Shown: positions 19,408-28,781, counted from the stretch's first letter. The stretch is 64,000 nt of DNA from Streptomyces toyocaensis (GCF_000725125.1 NZ_JFCB01000010.1:124001-188000); one strand, 5' to 3'. Notes: generated by a model from the sequence alone, not told the origin. A program made the numbers and translations.

Positions 19408-20499
19408 GTGGGCATCACCAAGAAGGTCACGGTCCTGGCCGTCGGGCTGGGGCTGGTCACGCTGTCCGCGTGCGGGTCGTCCGGCGGGGACGACGGCGGT
19501 GGCGGCAGTGGCGGGGGGTCCAGGACCGTGACCCTCGTCAGCCACAACTCGTGGGCCGTGTCGAAGGACGTCGTCGCCGCCTTCGAGAAGCAGTCCGGGT
19601 ACGAGCTCAAGGTCCTCGAGGACGGCGACGCCGGGCAGGCCGTGAACAAGGCGATCCTGACCAAGGACAACCCCCAGGGCGACGTCTTCTTCGGGGTCGA
19701 CAACACCCTGCTCTCCCGTGCCCTCGACAACGGGCTGTTCCAGCCCTACGAGGCCAAGGGCTCCGACCTGATCCTGGAGGAGTACCGCGCGGACCAGGAC
19801 AAGCACCGGGTCACCCCCGTCGACAGCGGCGACATCTGCGTCAACTACGACAAGGCGTGGTTCGCCGAGCACGACGTGAACCCGCCGAAGAGCTTCGACG
19901 ACCTGATCAAGCCCGCGTACAAGGATCTCCTCGTCGTCGAGAACGCCTCCACCTCCTCGCCCGGCCTCGGCTTCCTGCTCGGCACGGCGGCGAAGTACGG
20001 GGACGAGGGCTGGCAGGACTACTGGAAGAAGCTCGAGGCCAACGGCGTCAAGGTGGTCGACGGCTGGGAGCAGGCCTACAACGAGGAGTTCTCCGGCTCG
20101 GCCGGCGGCAAGAAGGCCAAGGCCGACCGGCCGCTGGTGGTGTCGTACGCCTCCTCGCCGCCTGCCGAGGTCATCTACGCCGACCCGAAGCCGGACACCG
20201 CGCCCACCGGCGTCGCGGAGGACACCTGCTTCCGCCAGGTCGAGTACGCGGGGCTGCTGAGCAACGCCGGGAACCCCGAGGGCGGGAAGGCGCTGCTCGA
20301 CTTCCTGATCAGCAAGCGGTTCCAGGAGGACATGCCGCTCAACATGTTCGTGTACCCGGTGCGGGAAGGCGCCCAGGTACCCGAGGAGTTCGCGAAGTTC
20401 GGGCCGCAGGCGAAGGACCCGGAGACCATGGACCCGGCGAAGATCGCCGACAACCGTGACCAGTGGGTCAAGGCGTGGACCTCACTCGTACTGAAGTGA
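19408..20499 (+). CDS. thiB: Thiamine-type ABC transporter substrate-binding lipoprotein
   Basis: A 363-residue extracytoplasmic binding protein of the ThiB type. A lipobox LSAC is seen near residue 22-25 after a hydrophobic signal, so the mature protein is lipid-anchored. The mature part begins TVTLVSHNSWAVSKDVV, and FGVDNTLLSRAL and GDICVNYDKAWF are typical of the family. GTG 19408 follows the strong AGGAGGAA at 19396-19403. Downstream of a TPP riboswitch and immediately upstream of the permease and ATPase genes, it supplies thiamine or a precursor for uptake. Confidence 0.93.
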   Translation: MGITKKVTVLAVGLGLVTLSACGSSGGDDGGGGSGGGSRTVTLVSHNSWAVSKDVVAAFEKQSGYELKVLEDGDAGQAVNKAILTKDNPQGDVFFGVDNTLLSRALDNGLFQPYEAKGSDLILEEYRADQDKHRVTPVDSGDICVNYDKAWFAEHDVNPPKSFDDLIKPAYKDLLVVENASTSSPGLGFLLGTAAKYGDEGWQDYWKKLEANGVKVVDGWEQAYNEEFSGSAGGKKAKADRPLVVSYASSPPAEVIYADPKPDTAPTGVAEDTCFRQVEYAGLLSNAGNPEGGKALLDFLISKRFQEDMPLNMFVYPVREGAQVPEEFAKFGPQAKDPETMDPAKIADNRDQWVKAWTSLVLK

Positions 20500-22148
20500 C
20501 GCGAGCCGCGACGAGGTGGCGCGGGAGCGCGGCGCGGCTCGGTCTGATGGCCGTGCCCGTCGCGTTCTTCGCCGTCTTCTTCGCCTATCCCGTCACCGCG
20601 ATCGTCGCGCGCGGACTGAAGACCGACGGGACCTGGCAGCTCGGGCGGATCGGGGACGTACTGGCCCAGCCCGACGTCCGGCAGGTGCTGTGGTTCACCA
20701 CCTGGCAGGCGCTCGTCTCCACCGCTCTCACCCTGCTGATCGCCCTGCCCGGCGCGTATGTCCTCGCCCGCTTCGACTTCCCCGGCAAGCAGGTGCTGCG
20801 GGCCGTGGTCACCGTGCCGTTCGTGCTGCCGACGGTCGTCGTCGGTACGGCGTTCATGGCGCTGGTGGGGCGCGGCGGACTGCTCGACGAACTGTGGGGT
20901 CTGCGCCTGGACACCACCGTGTGGGCGATCCTGCTCGCGCATGTCTTCTTCAACTACGCCGTCGTCGTCCGCACGGTGGGCGGTCTCTGGGCGCAGCTCG
21001 ACCCGCGGCAGGAGGAGGCCGCGCGGATGCTCGGCGCCTCGCGGTTCGCGGCCTGGCGCAGGGTCACGCTGCCCGCGCTCGCACCCGCCCTGGCCGCCGC
21101 CGCGCTGATGGTCTTCCTGTTCACCTTCACCTCGTTCGGCGTGGTGCAGATCCTGGGCGGTCCCACCTTCTCCACCCTCGAGGTGGAGATCTACCGGCAG
21201 ACCTCCGAGATCTTCGACCTGTCCACCGCCGCCGTCCTGACGATGATCCAGTTCGCCGCCGTGAGCTCGATCCTCGCCCTGCACGCCTGGACCGTACGGC
21301 GGCGCGAGACCGCGCTGCGGCTGGTGGACGCCGCGGTCACCGCCCGCCGGCCGCGCGGCGCCGGTCAGTGGGCGCTGCTCGGCGGGGTCGTCGCCACGGT
21401 CGCCGTGCTGCTCCTGCTGCCCCTCGGGGTGCTGGTGCAACGGTCCTTCGGGGCCGGCGGTCTCGGCTACTACCGCACACTGACCCGGGACGACGGGGGA
21501 GTGTTCCTGGCCGCGCCGATCGAGGCGGTCGGCAACTCGCTGCAGTACGCACTGGCCGCCACCGTCATCGCCGTGGTGATCGGCGGACTCGCCTCCGTGG
21601 CGCTGACCCGGCGGGACGCGGGACGGCTGGTCCGCGGGTTCGACGCGCTGCTGATGCTGCCGCTCGGGGTGTCCGCGGTGACCGTCGGCTTCGGCTTCCT
21701 GATCGCCCTGGACGAGCCGCCGCTGGACCTCAGGGCCTCCTGGATCCTCGTCCCGCTCGCGCAGGCACTGGTCGGTGTCCCCTTCGTCGTACGGACGATG
21801 CTGCCGGTGCTGCGGGCGGTGGACGTGCGGCTGCGGGAGGCGGCGGCGGTGCTCGGGGCGTCGCCGTGGCGGGCGTGGCGGGAGGTGGACCTGCCCATGG
21901 TGCGGCGGGCGCTGCTGATCGCGGCCGGGTTCGCCTTCGCGGTGTCGCTGGGGGAGTTCGGTGCGACGGTGTTCATCGCGCGGCCGGAGAATCCGACCCT
22001 GCCGGTGGCCGTGGCACGGCTGCTGGGGCGACCCGGGGACCTCAACTACGGCCAGGCGATGGCCCTGTCGACGATTCTGATGATCGTGTGCGCGGTGGCG
22101 CTGCTGGTGCTGGAGCGGCTGCGCACCGACCGGACCGGGGAGTTCTAG
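20475..22148 (+). CDS. thiP: Thiamine-type ABC transporter permease (fused two-domain)
   Basis: A protein of about 557 residues with two repeated permease domains (about 12 hydrophobic segments), as in ThiP. Each carries an EAA loop: EEAARMLGASRFAAWRR and REAAAVLGASPWRAWRE, which contact the ATPase. The start is uncertain: GTG 20463, 20475 and 20496 are in frame and all overlap or abut the end of thiB; I choose 20475, preceded by AAGG. The next gene begins at the base after its stop. Confidence 0.9.
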   Translation: MDLTRTEVTRAATRWRGSAARLGLMAVPVAFFAVFFAYPVTAIVARGLKTDGTWQLGRIGDVLAQPDVRQVLWFTTWQALVSTALTLLIALPGAYVLARFDFPGKQVLRAVVTVPFVLPTVVVGTAFMALVGRGGLLDELWGLRLDTTVWAILLAHVFFNYAVVVRTVGGLWAQLDPRQEEAARMLGASRFAAWRRVTLPALAPALAAAALMVFLFTFTSFGVVQILGGPTFSTLEVEIYRQTSEIFDLSTAAVLTMIQFAAVSSILALHAWTVRRRETALRLVDAAVTARRPRGAGQWALLGGVVATVAVLLLLPLGVLVQRSFGAGGLGYYRTLTRDDGGVFLAAPIEAVGNSLQYALAATVIAVVIGGLASVALTRRDAGRLVRGFDALLMLPLGVSAVTVGFGFLIALDEPPLDLRASWILVPLAQALVGVPFVVRTMLPVLRAVDVRLREAAAVLGASPWRAWREVDLPMVRRALLIAAGFAFAVSLGEFGATVFIARPENPTLPVAVARLLGRPGDLNYGQAMALSTILMIVCAVALLVLERLRTDRTGEF

Positions 22149-23168
22149 ATGCTGCTGAGCCTTCGGGCCGCGACCGTCCGCTTCGGCGGGCGGGCGGTGC
22201 TGGACGCCGTCGACCTGGACGTCGCCGAGCACGAGATCGTGTGTGTGCTCGGGCCCAGCGGCAGCGGCAAGTCGACACTGCTGCGGGCGGTCGCCGGGCT
22301 GCAGCCCCTCGACTCCGGGCGGATCCTGCTCGGCGGACACGACCAGGCGGGCGTGCCCGCGCACCGGCGCGGGGTCGGGCTGATGTTCCAGGACCACCAG
22401 CTCTTCCCCCAGCGGGACGTGGGCGGCAACGTGGCCTTCGGGCTGCGCATGCACGGTGCGTCCCGCACCTCGCAGGCCGAGCGCGTACGGGAGTTGCTGG
22501 ACCTCGTCGGGCTGCCCGGGGCGGCCGGGCGGGCCGTCGCCGCGCTGTCCGGGGGCGAGCAGCAGCGGGTCGCACTGGCCCGCGCGCTCGCCCCGAGCCC
22601 CCGGTTGCTGATGCTGGACGAGCCGCTCGGGCAGCTCGACCGGTCGTTGCGGGAACGGCTCGTCGTCGAACTGCGCGAAGTGTTCGGTCGGTTGGGCACC
22701 ACCGTGCTCGCCGTGACCCACGACCAGGGTGAGGCGTTCGCGCTGGCCGACCGGGTGGTGGTGATGCGGGACGGGCGGATCGCCCAGTCCGGTACGCCCC
22801 TGGAGGTGTGGCAGTGGCCGGCCGACGCCTTCGTGGCGCGCTTCCTCGGCTTCGAGAACGTCGTCGAGGCGACGGTCGGGGACGGGGTCGCCGTGACCCC
22901 CTGGGGCAAGGTCCCCGTGGCGGACGGCGCCCCGCGGGGCACGCGGACGCTGCTCGTCCGGCCCGCCGGTGTCCGCCTGGTCCCCGTCGGGGAAGGCATG
23001 CGCTGCACGGTGGTCGCGCGGACCTTCCGGGGCACCCATGTCGCCGTCCGCCTCCAGCCCGAGGACGCCCCCCGCCTGGAGGCGGCCTGTGCGCTCAGGT
23101 CCGCGCCGGAGGTCGGGGACGAGGTCGGTGTGGAGTTCGACGAGGCGGAAATCGCCGTGCTGGGGTGA
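22149..23168 (+). CDS. thiQ: Thiamine-type ABC transporter ATPase
   Basis: A 339-residue ABC ATPase. Walker A is GPSGSGKST near residues 38-46, the signature is LSGGEQQRVALARAL near 134-148, and Walker B is LLMLDEPLG near 155. A C-terminal TOBE-like region with VRPAGVRLVP follows, making it longer than E. coli ThiQ (about 232). ATG 22149 immediately follows the permease stop. It energises ThiB/ThiP and ends the riboswitch-controlled operon. Confidence 0.92.
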   Translation: MLLSLRAATVRFGGRAVLDAVDLDVAEHEIVCVLGPSGSGKSTLLRAVAGLQPLDSGRILLGGHDQAGVPAHRRGVGLMFQDHQLFPQRDVGGNVAFGLRMHGASRTSQAERVRELLDLVGLPGAAGRAVAALSGGEQQRVALARALAPSPRLLMLDEPLGQLDRSLRERLVVELREVFGRLGTTVLAVTHDQGEAFALADRVVVMRDGRIAQSGTPLEVWQWPADAFVARFLGFENVVEATVGDGVAVTPWGKVPVADGAPRGTRTLLVRPAGVRLVPVGEGMRCTVVARTFRGTHVAVRLQPEDAPRLEAACALRSAPEVGDEVGVEFDEAEIAVLG

Positions 23169-23193
23169 CCGCGGGCTGCCTAGGGTGTGCGGC

Positions 23194-23991
23194 ATGACTC
23201 GACTCGCGTACGACCGCTACTGCCAGGTGATCGCCGACCAGGTCGCACAGGTGCGGACCGTCGTGACGTCCGGCGCCGCCCTGTCCGGCCCGGTGCCGAC
23301 CACCCCCGACTGGTCCCTGGAACAGCTCGTACGGCATGTCGGCGGCGCCCTTCGCTGGGCGGCGCTGCTGGTCCGCACCGGGGCCGAGGACGAGATACCC
23401 GAGGAGCGGGTGCCGGGATTCGACGGACCGGGTGCGTGGGGCGACCCCGGCGCGCTGGACGCGTGGCTGGCGGAGTCCGGTGAGCTGATCGTCGGCGCCC
23501 TGCGGGAGGCCGGGCCGGACGCGAAGGTGTGGAGCTGGGCGGGTGTCCACCACGCCGGGTTCTGGGCCCGCCGGATGACTCACGAGCTGCTCGTCCACCA
23601 CGCGGACGCGGCCCTCGCCGCCGGGCTGCCCTTCGAGGCCGCGCCCGATGCCGCCGCCGACGCGGTCGACGAGTGGCTGGAGATCGTGGAGTGGGCACAG
23701 CGGACGCTGCCGGACGACACGGTGCGGGAACTGCGCGGGCCCCGGCGCAGCATTCATCTGCACGCCACGGACGCGGGGGCGGAACTGGACGCGGAGTGGC
23801 TGGTCGTGCTCGACGAGAACGGTGTCTCCTGGCACCGCGGCCACGAGAAGGCCACGGTCGTCCTGCGCGGGCCGCTCACCTCCGTGCTCCTCGCCTTCTA
23901 CCGCCGGCTGCCGCTGGACGCATCCGGACTCCAGGTGCTGGGCGACCGCGGGCTGCTGGAGTCCTGGCTGGAGCGGGCGACGTTCGGCTGA
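23194..23991 (+). CDS. Maleylpyruvate isomerase / mycothiol-dependent-type protein
   Basis: A 265-residue protein of the DinB-like family found in actinomycetes (mycothiol-dependent maleylpyruvate isomerase-like). The N-terminal metal-binding fold is suggested by WSLEQLVRHVGGALRWA, with H in RHVGG, and by GFWARRMTHELLVHHADA, whose H-E-x3-H-H would complete the site. A C-terminal SCP2-like domain follows from about residue 165. The family transfers or uses mycothiol, the thiol of actinomycetes. The start ATG 23194 is 25 bases after thiQ; a link to thiamine uptake is not evident. Confidence 0.8.
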   Translation: MTRLAYDRYCQVIADQVAQVRTVVTSGAALSGPVPTTPDWSLEQLVRHVGGALRWAALLVRTGAEDEIPEERVPGFDGPGAWGDPGALDAWLAESGELIVGALREAGPDAKVWSWAGVHHAGFWARRMTHELLVHHADAALAAGLPFEAAPDAAADAVDEWLEIVEWAQRTLPDDTVRELRGPRRSIHLHATDAGAELDAEWLVVLDENGVSWHRGHEKATVVLRGPLTSVLLAFYRRLPLDASGLQVLGDRGLLESWLERATFG

Positions 23992-24006
23992 GCGCCCGTG
24001 ACGGAA

Positions 24007-24036
24007 GTGGCCCGTCCCCCGGAGGGAACGGGCCAC
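24007..24036. terminator. Terminator hairpin after the 265-residue isomerase-like gene
   Basis: GTGGCCCGT (24007-24015) and ACGGGCCAC (24028-24036) form a perfect nine-base stem extended by CCC/GGG. It lies in the 63-base gap between convergent genes and can serve both. Confidence 0.65.
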
Positions 24037-24054
24037 CCGTGTGCCGGTGGGGCG

Positions 24055-24753
24055 TCAGGGCCGGCCGCTCGCCCCGCGGCGGCGCATCCCGAAGAAGACC
24101 GCGCCGCCGCCGATCGCGACCAGGGCGGCCGCGACACCGGCGATGAGACCGGTGTTGGAGTCGGCGCCGGTCTCGGCGAGGTTCGACTCACCGGCCGGGG
24201 ACGGCGCGTTGCTCGCGGTGTCCGCCGGAGGGGTGCTCCCGCTCTCCGACGCCGACGGGGTCGGCGTGCCGGGCTCCTCACCCGGGGTCGAGGGGTTCTC
24301 CGACGGGGTCGACGGCGTCGGAGCCGGGGGCTCCTCCTCCGTCTTCTTGCAGGCCGTCCCCGGGGTGGTCAGGTTCGGCTTGATGTCCTCGTCGACGTAG
24401 GGCGTCGCCTTGACGTGGATGCGGTACTCGGCGTTCGGCTTCCAGTCCTCCTCGAAGGTGATGGTGGTGCCCTCACGGGAGCCCTTGACCACCTGCTCGC
24501 CGACCTTCTTGATGTCGGCGCCGTTGTTCTGCAGGAACACGGTGACGGTGGCGGGGACGCCGGCCGGGTCGACGTCGGTGACGGTGATGACGCCCTTGTC
24601 ACCGTCACACTTGGCCTCGGCCGAGAACTCGTTGATGTTGCACGCCGCCGCGGTGCCGGCGACGCCGAGGGCGAGCGCGGCGGACGCGGAGACGACACCG
24701 AGGGCGCGCACGGAGCGCGCGGCGGTACGGCGGGATACGGACAGAACTGCCAC
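24055..24753 (-). CDS. Sortase-anchored surface protein (LAETG signal)
   Basis: A 232-residue exported protein. An N-terminal signal peptide ([20 protein letters not shown]) is followed by a globular region of about 105 residues containing two cysteines near each end, then a Pro/Ser/Thr/Glu-rich stalk and a cell-wall sorting signal: LAETG, hydrophobic [18 protein letters not shown], and basic [10 protein letters not shown]. LAxTG is the sequence used by class E sortases of Streptomyces. The globular part resembles no family I can name; similar small proteins are common in the genus. The ligand or partner is unknown. Confidence 0.85.
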   Translation of the reverse strand: MAVLSVSRRTAARSVRALGVVSASAALALGVAGTAAACNINEFSAEAKCDGDKGVITVTDVDPAGVPATVTVFLQNNGADIKKVGEQVVKGSREGTTITFEEDWKPNAEYRIHVKATPYVDEDIKPNLTTPGTACKKTEEEPPAPTPSTPSENPSTPGEEPGTPTPSASESGSTPPADTASNAPSPAGESNLAETGADSNTGLIAGVAAALVAIGGGAVFFGMRRRGASGRP

Positions 24754-24900
24754 GTTTGTCCTTCACAGGGTACGTAAGTGCGGGGGGTTGAGGGAGTGTT
24801 GACGCTGCATCAGCACACTCATGAGGATCCCAGGTCTATAAGCGCCACATAAGTGGTGTCAACGCATATGCCGACAGCGACACTTGGCTTTGCCCTCTTA

Positions 24901-26022
24901 TTAACCGCCCATACGTTTCAGCGCCTCCGGTGCCTCCTCGATCCGGTCCACCAGGGCGATCCGCGCGTCCATCGAGCGCTCCCGGGCGAGGGCCCGCAGC
25001 AGTGGCCAGGCCGGCAACCTCTCCGTCCAGTGCGCCCGGTTCACCAGCACCATCGGCGTGGGCTCGCCGCGCGACTCGTAGTAGTTCGGCGTCGTGTTGT
25101 CGAAGATCTCCTGCACGGTGCCGGCGGCGCCCGGCAGGAAGACCACGCCCGCGTTGCAGCGGGCCAGCAGGCCGTCCTCACGGGTGGCGTTGGCGAAGTA
25201 CTTCGCGATGTGGGAGGCGAAGGCGTTCGGCGGCTCGTGACCGTAGAACCAGGTGGGGATGCCGACCGAGTGGTTGCCCTCCGGCCAGCGGGTGCGCACC
25301 TCGAAGGCGGCGCGCGCCCAGTCGGTGACCGACGGCGTGAACGAGGGTGCCGATGCCAGGACCCGGCATGCCGCGTCCAGCATGGCGTCGTCGTAAAGGG
25401 CCGCGTAGGCGCCGAGGTTCGCCGCCTCCATCGCGCCCGGACCGCCGCCCGTCGCCACCGTGAAACCGGCATGTGTCAGCGCCCGCCCGAGCCGGGCCGC
25501 ACCCAGGAACTCCTCGGTGCCGCGGGCCATCGCATGGCCGCCCATCACACCCACCACCCGTGCTCCGCGCAGGAGTTCGTCCAGGGTGTCGGACATGGAG
25601 TCGTCGTGGACCGCGCGCAGCATGGAGGCCAAGATGTCGCCGCTCGCCCGGGTCCGCCGGAACCAGGTGTAGGCCAGCGCGTCCGGAGTCGCCTCGTAGC
25701 CCTTGTCGAGCGAGGCGAACAGGTCGCCGGGTGCGTAGAGGTGGCCCCGGTACGGGTCGAAGGGCAGACCGGGGACGGGCGGCAGGACCAGGGCGCCGTC
25801 GGCCCGCAGCTTCTCCGCCGCGTCCGGACGCATCCGGCAGCCGAGGAACACGGCCTCGGCGGTGTCGGTGGTGAGCAACTCCCGGGTCCGGTCGGTCAGA
25901 TCGACGGCCTGGACACGGAACCCGGAGAGCGTGCCGCGGGCCGAGACGACAGCGTCGAACTCCTGGAGTGTCTCGATCTCGCGGTCCTGGTGGTGGACGA
26001 CATGGGCGGGACTCGTCTGCAC
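24901..26022 (-). CDS. LOG-family Rossmann-fold protein
   Basis: A 373-residue protein with a C-terminal lysine-decarboxylase-like (LOG) domain, a fold used by cytokinin riboside 5'-monophosphate phosphoribohydrolases. The motif GGGPGAMEAANLGAY near residue 192 and PGAAGTVQEIFD near 297 match the two nucleotide-binding motifs of the family. The first 140 residues are an extension found in larger LOG-like proteins. Substrate is unknown; nucleotide-monophosphate hydrolysis is inferred. It ends with TAA. It is separate from its neighbours. Confidence 0.82.
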   Translation of the reverse strand: MQTSPAHVVHHQDREIETLQEFDAVVSARGTLSGFRVQAVDLTDRTRELLTTDTAEAVFLGCRMRPDAAEKLRADGALVLPPVPGLPFDPYRGHLYAPGDLFASLDKGYEATPDALAYTWFRRTRASGDILASMLRAVHDDSMSDTLDELLRGARVVGVMGGHAMARGTEEFLGAARLGRALTHAGFTVATGGGPGAMEAANLGAYAALYDDAMLDAACRVLASAPSFTPSVTDWARAAFEVRTRWPEGNHSVGIPTWFYGHEPPNAFASHIAKYFANATREDGLLARCNAGVVFLPGAAGTVQEIFDNTTPNYYESRGEPTPMVLVNRAHWTERLPAWPLLRALARERSMDARIALVDRIEEAPEALKRMGG

Positions 26023-26048
26023 CCGCCCATGCTAGGCCCCTCGCGTGG

Positions 26049-26456
26049 TCAGCCCTCCACGGCGGCCGGGTCCATCCACACGACCTCCCAGGTGTGGCCG
26101 TCGAGGTCGTCGAAGGAGCGGCCGTACATGAAACCGTGGTCCTGCGTCTCGCCGGCGGTGGTCCCGCCCGCCGCCAGGGCCTTCTCCACCAGCTCGTCGA
26201 CCTTCTCGCGGCTCTCCGCGCTCAGCGCGATCAGCACCTCGCTGCTCTTCGTGGCGTCCACGATGTCCTTCTTCGTGAACTCCGCGTACTTCTGCCTGGT
26301 CAGCAGCATCGCGACGATCGTGTCGCTGATCACGACCGAGGCGGCGGTCTCGTCGCTGAACTGCGCGTTGATCGAGTAGCCGAGCTCGGTGAAGAACTTC
26401 TTCGACGCGTCGAGGTCGTTGACGGGCAGGTTCACGAAAATCATCTGCTGGTACAT
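26049..26456 (-). CDS. VOC (glyoxalase/bleomycin-resistance fold) protein
   Basis: A 135-residue protein with two beta-alpha-beta-beta-beta modules of the vicinal-oxygen-chelate superfamily. It begins MYQQMIFVNLPVNDLDASKKF and ends with the typical DLDGHTWEVVWMD, where the last acidic and His residues sit in the usual metal-site region. The ATG 26456 follows GGAGAG on the minus strand. The substrate cannot be deduced; relatives include PhnB-like proteins. It stands alone between the LOG gene and an ABC permease gene. Confidence 0.88.
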   Translation of the reverse strand: MYQQMIFVNLPVNDLDASKKFFTELGYSINAQFSDETAASVVISDTIVAMLLTRQKYAEFTKKDIVDATKSSEVLIALSAESREKVDELVEKALAAGGTTAGETQDHGFMYGRSFDDLDGHTWEVVWMDPAAVEG

Positions 26457-26587
26457 GGTCGGGGCCTCTCCCGTTCGCTTCCGTGGTGTTCGTGGGGGTA
26501 GACCGGCGGCCCGCCCGGAACTCATCGGCCCGCGGGGATCTTCCCGGGATCGGTGCCGTACGGTCCCCTGCCCGGGTCCGTACCTCC

Positions 26588-27919
26588 TCAGCCGGACAGG
26601 GGCCAGGCCGACAGCTCGGCCACGACCAGTGACAACGGTCCGAACAGGGCGAGCAGCGCACCCGCGCGGAGCGCGGCGGCCCGGCGCAGCGTCGTCGCCG
26701 GGGCCCCGAGGCGCCGGAGCGCGGCGTTGGTGTCCGTGCGGGCCTGCCTGGCCTCGACGGCGGCCGTCAGCAGGGTCGCCACGGTGCAGCCGGCCACCAG
26801 CAGCGCACCGAGCACCACCAGGGGACCGGCGGACGCGTCCCCGCGGTCGTGCAGTGAGGCCATGACGTACGCGGCCGACATCACCGCGCACACCACGCCC
26901 AGCGGGCGGCCGACGCGCGTGGCCTCCGTCATCAGTACCCGCCCGGCCAGCAGCCGCAGCGCGCCGGGGCGGACCGTCTGCAGCAGCCGGCCGCACAGGT
27001 GGGTGAGACCCGGACCGGCGAGAGCGAGCCCGACGGAGGCCAGGGCCAGCCCGAGCAGGGCGGCCGGCCGGTCACCCGCCGGGCCCTCCGCGCCGGTCCG
27101 GCTCGCGAAGGCCTCCACGGCCAGCCCGGCCGCCAGCACCGCGATGCCCCAGGGCAGCCCGGACGGCGGCGTGTGCGCGGCGGCGGGCGGGACGGCGGCG
27201 GACTCGCCGACGGCCTCGGCGGCGCTTCCGGAGGGGTCCGCGGCGCCGTCCTGCCCGGCCTGCGCGACGGCCGTACGACGGCCGCGGGCGGACGCACCCA
27301 GCTGGGCGCCGAACCGTCCGTAGGCCCCGAACGACTCCTTCACCGCCGTACGCCGGTAGGCACCGAACCTGCCGTACGCCCGCGCCGCGCGGGGCGCGCC
27401 CGCCGCCGGCTCACGCGGCCGCATGGTCACGGCCACCGCCGCCGACGCGCTCAGCGGCACCAGGGCCAGCAGGGTCAGGGCGGCCGGGAGCGGAAGCGGC
27501 CGGCCGGCGGCGAGGAAGTCCGTCGCGGCACCGTCGACGGGCATTCCGGTGAGGTCGCCGCGCAGTTGCAGGAAGACGAGCAGGGCCACCGCCGAACCCA
27601 GGAGGCAGGACAGGGCCGTGGTGGCCGCGGAGACCGCCATCAGACGGGCGGGACCGAGCCCGACCGCCGACAGGCCGGGCCGGGGCCGGGTGCCCGGATC
27701 GGTGCGGGCGACCGCGACCGCGAAGTACACCGTGGCGGCGAGCGGGGCCGCGCACCAGGCCAGCCGGAGCGCCGAGACGGACGCCGCGTCCGGATGGGCC
27801 AGCGCGTGGCCGAGGGCGCACAGCAGCAGGAAGCCCGTGCCGGCCGACGCGGCCGCGACCAGGAGGCGCCGCAGCTGGACGGCGGGGTGGGCACCGAGGC
27901 TCAGACGGAGAGCGAGCAC
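26588..27919 (-). CDS. FtsX/MacB-like ABC transporter permease
   Basis: A 443-residue membrane protein with about eight hydrophobic segments, beginning with LSLGAHPAVQLRRLLVAAASAG and ending near VVAELSAWPLSG, in the pattern of large FtsX-type exporters. A Gly/Ala/Arg-rich cytoplasmic loop lies near residues 180-240. GTG 27919 overlaps the stop of the upstream ATPase gene by 19 bases, so the pair is translationally coupled. It is likely an efflux or lipoprotein/peptide-related exporter; the substrate is unknown. Confidence 0.8.
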   Translation of the reverse strand: MLALRLSLGAHPAVQLRRLLVAAASAGTGFLLLCALGHALAHPDAASVSALRLAWCAAPLAATVYFAVAVARTDPGTRPRPGLSAVGLGPARLMAVSAATTALSCLLGSAVALLVFLQLRGDLTGMPVDGAATDFLAAGRPLPLPAALTLLALVPLSASAAVAVTMRPREPAAGAPRAARAYGRFGAYRRTAVKESFGAYGRFGAQLGASARGRRTAVAQAGQDGAADPSGSAAEAVGESAAVPPAAAHTPPSGLPWGIAVLAAGLAVEAFASRTGAEGPAGDRPAALLGLALASVGLALAGPGLTHLCGRLLQTVRPGALRLLAGRVLMTEATRVGRPLGVVCAVMSAAYVMASLHDRGDASAGPLVVLGALLVAGCTVATLLTAAVEARQARTDTNAALRRLGAPATTLRRAAALRAGALLALFGPLSLVVAELSAWPLSG

Positions 27920-28659
27920 GTCGCCCGGCCTTCCGTCTCGGCCGTCACGGGGACCGGCGGCAGGTGGACGGTGTGCACGCGCCGTCCGTCGAGCAGCGAC
28001 ACCGTCCGGTCGGCGAGTGCGGCGGTCCGCGCGTCGTGCGTCGCGAGGACCACCGTGATGCCGTGCGAGCGGGCCGCGGTGGTGAGCGTACGCAGGACGT
28101 GCGCGCGGTCGACACGGTGCAGCGGGGCGGTCGGCTCGTCGGCGAACAGGACCGCGGGCGCCGGGGCGAGGGCGCGGGCCACGCACACCCGCTGCCGTTC
28201 CGCCTGGGTCAGCTCCTCCGGGCGCCTGCGCGCCCTGTCACCGATGTCGAGGCGCTCCAGCCACGCCAGGGCCGCCGTCTTGGCGCGGCGCCGGCCGGTG
28301 CCGCGCAGCATCAGCGGCAGGGCGGTGTTCTCCCAGACGTTCAGCTCGGGGACGAGCAGCGGGACCGGGTCGATCCAGCCGAAGCGCTCCCGGCGCAGCC
28401 GCTCGCGGGCCGCGGGGGTCATGGTGTGCACGGGCACGCTGTTGAACCAGATCTCCCCGCTGCGGGCGGGGAGCAGGCCGGACAGGCAGCGCAGCAGGGT
28501 CGTCTTGCCGCTGCCGCGCGGGCCGCCGACGGCGAGGATCTCGCTCTCCCGGACGCCGAGCGAGATCCCGCTCAGCCCGGGGGAGCCGTCATTGTGCCGG
28601 AAGTGCAGGGCTCGCGCCCAGAGCACGTCGTTGTCCGGTGGGGCCACCATGGCGTACAC
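27901..28659 (-). CDS. ABC transporter ATP-binding protein (degenerate signature)
   Basis: A 252-residue ATPase of the MacB/LolD type. Walker A is GGPRGSGKTT near residue 45-54, and Walker B is AVLFADEPT. The ABC signature, normally LSGGQ, reads LTQAERQRVCVARAL, lacking the glycines that contact ATP in the sandwich dimer. This suggests reduced or altered ATPase activity, or that the protein pairs with another subunit. Several H-loop elements (LATHDARTA) are intact. It is paired with the FtsX-like permease. Confidence 0.85.
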   Translation of the reverse strand: MYAMVAPPDNDVLWARALHFRHNDGSPGLSGISLGVRESEILAVGGPRGSGKTTLLRCLSGLLPARSGEIWFNSVPVHTMTPAARERLRRERFGWIDPVPLLVPELNVWENTALPLMLRGTGRRRAKTAALAWLERLDIGDRARRRPEELTQAERQRVCVARALAPAPAVLFADEPTAPLHRVDRAHVLRTLTTAARSHGITVVLATHDARTAALADRTVSLLDGRRVHTVHLPPVPVTAETEGRATCSLSV

Positions 28660-28781
28660 CTCGGTTCGGATCGGAAATGCCGTGCGCTCTTCGGGTTAAT
28701 CCCCCGTCCGGGGGAACGAAGGCAGGGCCGATCGGTCACTGGGCACGCTAGGCAGGCCGCGCCGGGAGGCCGGACAGCACG

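Noticed and set aside
20175..23195. A 1006-residue minus-strand open frame opposite thiB-thiP-thiQ
   Set aside because: Its translation is His/Arg/Gly/Pro-rich without domains, and third-position G/C bias fits the plus-strand ABC genes. It is a typical antisense shadow in high-GC DNA.
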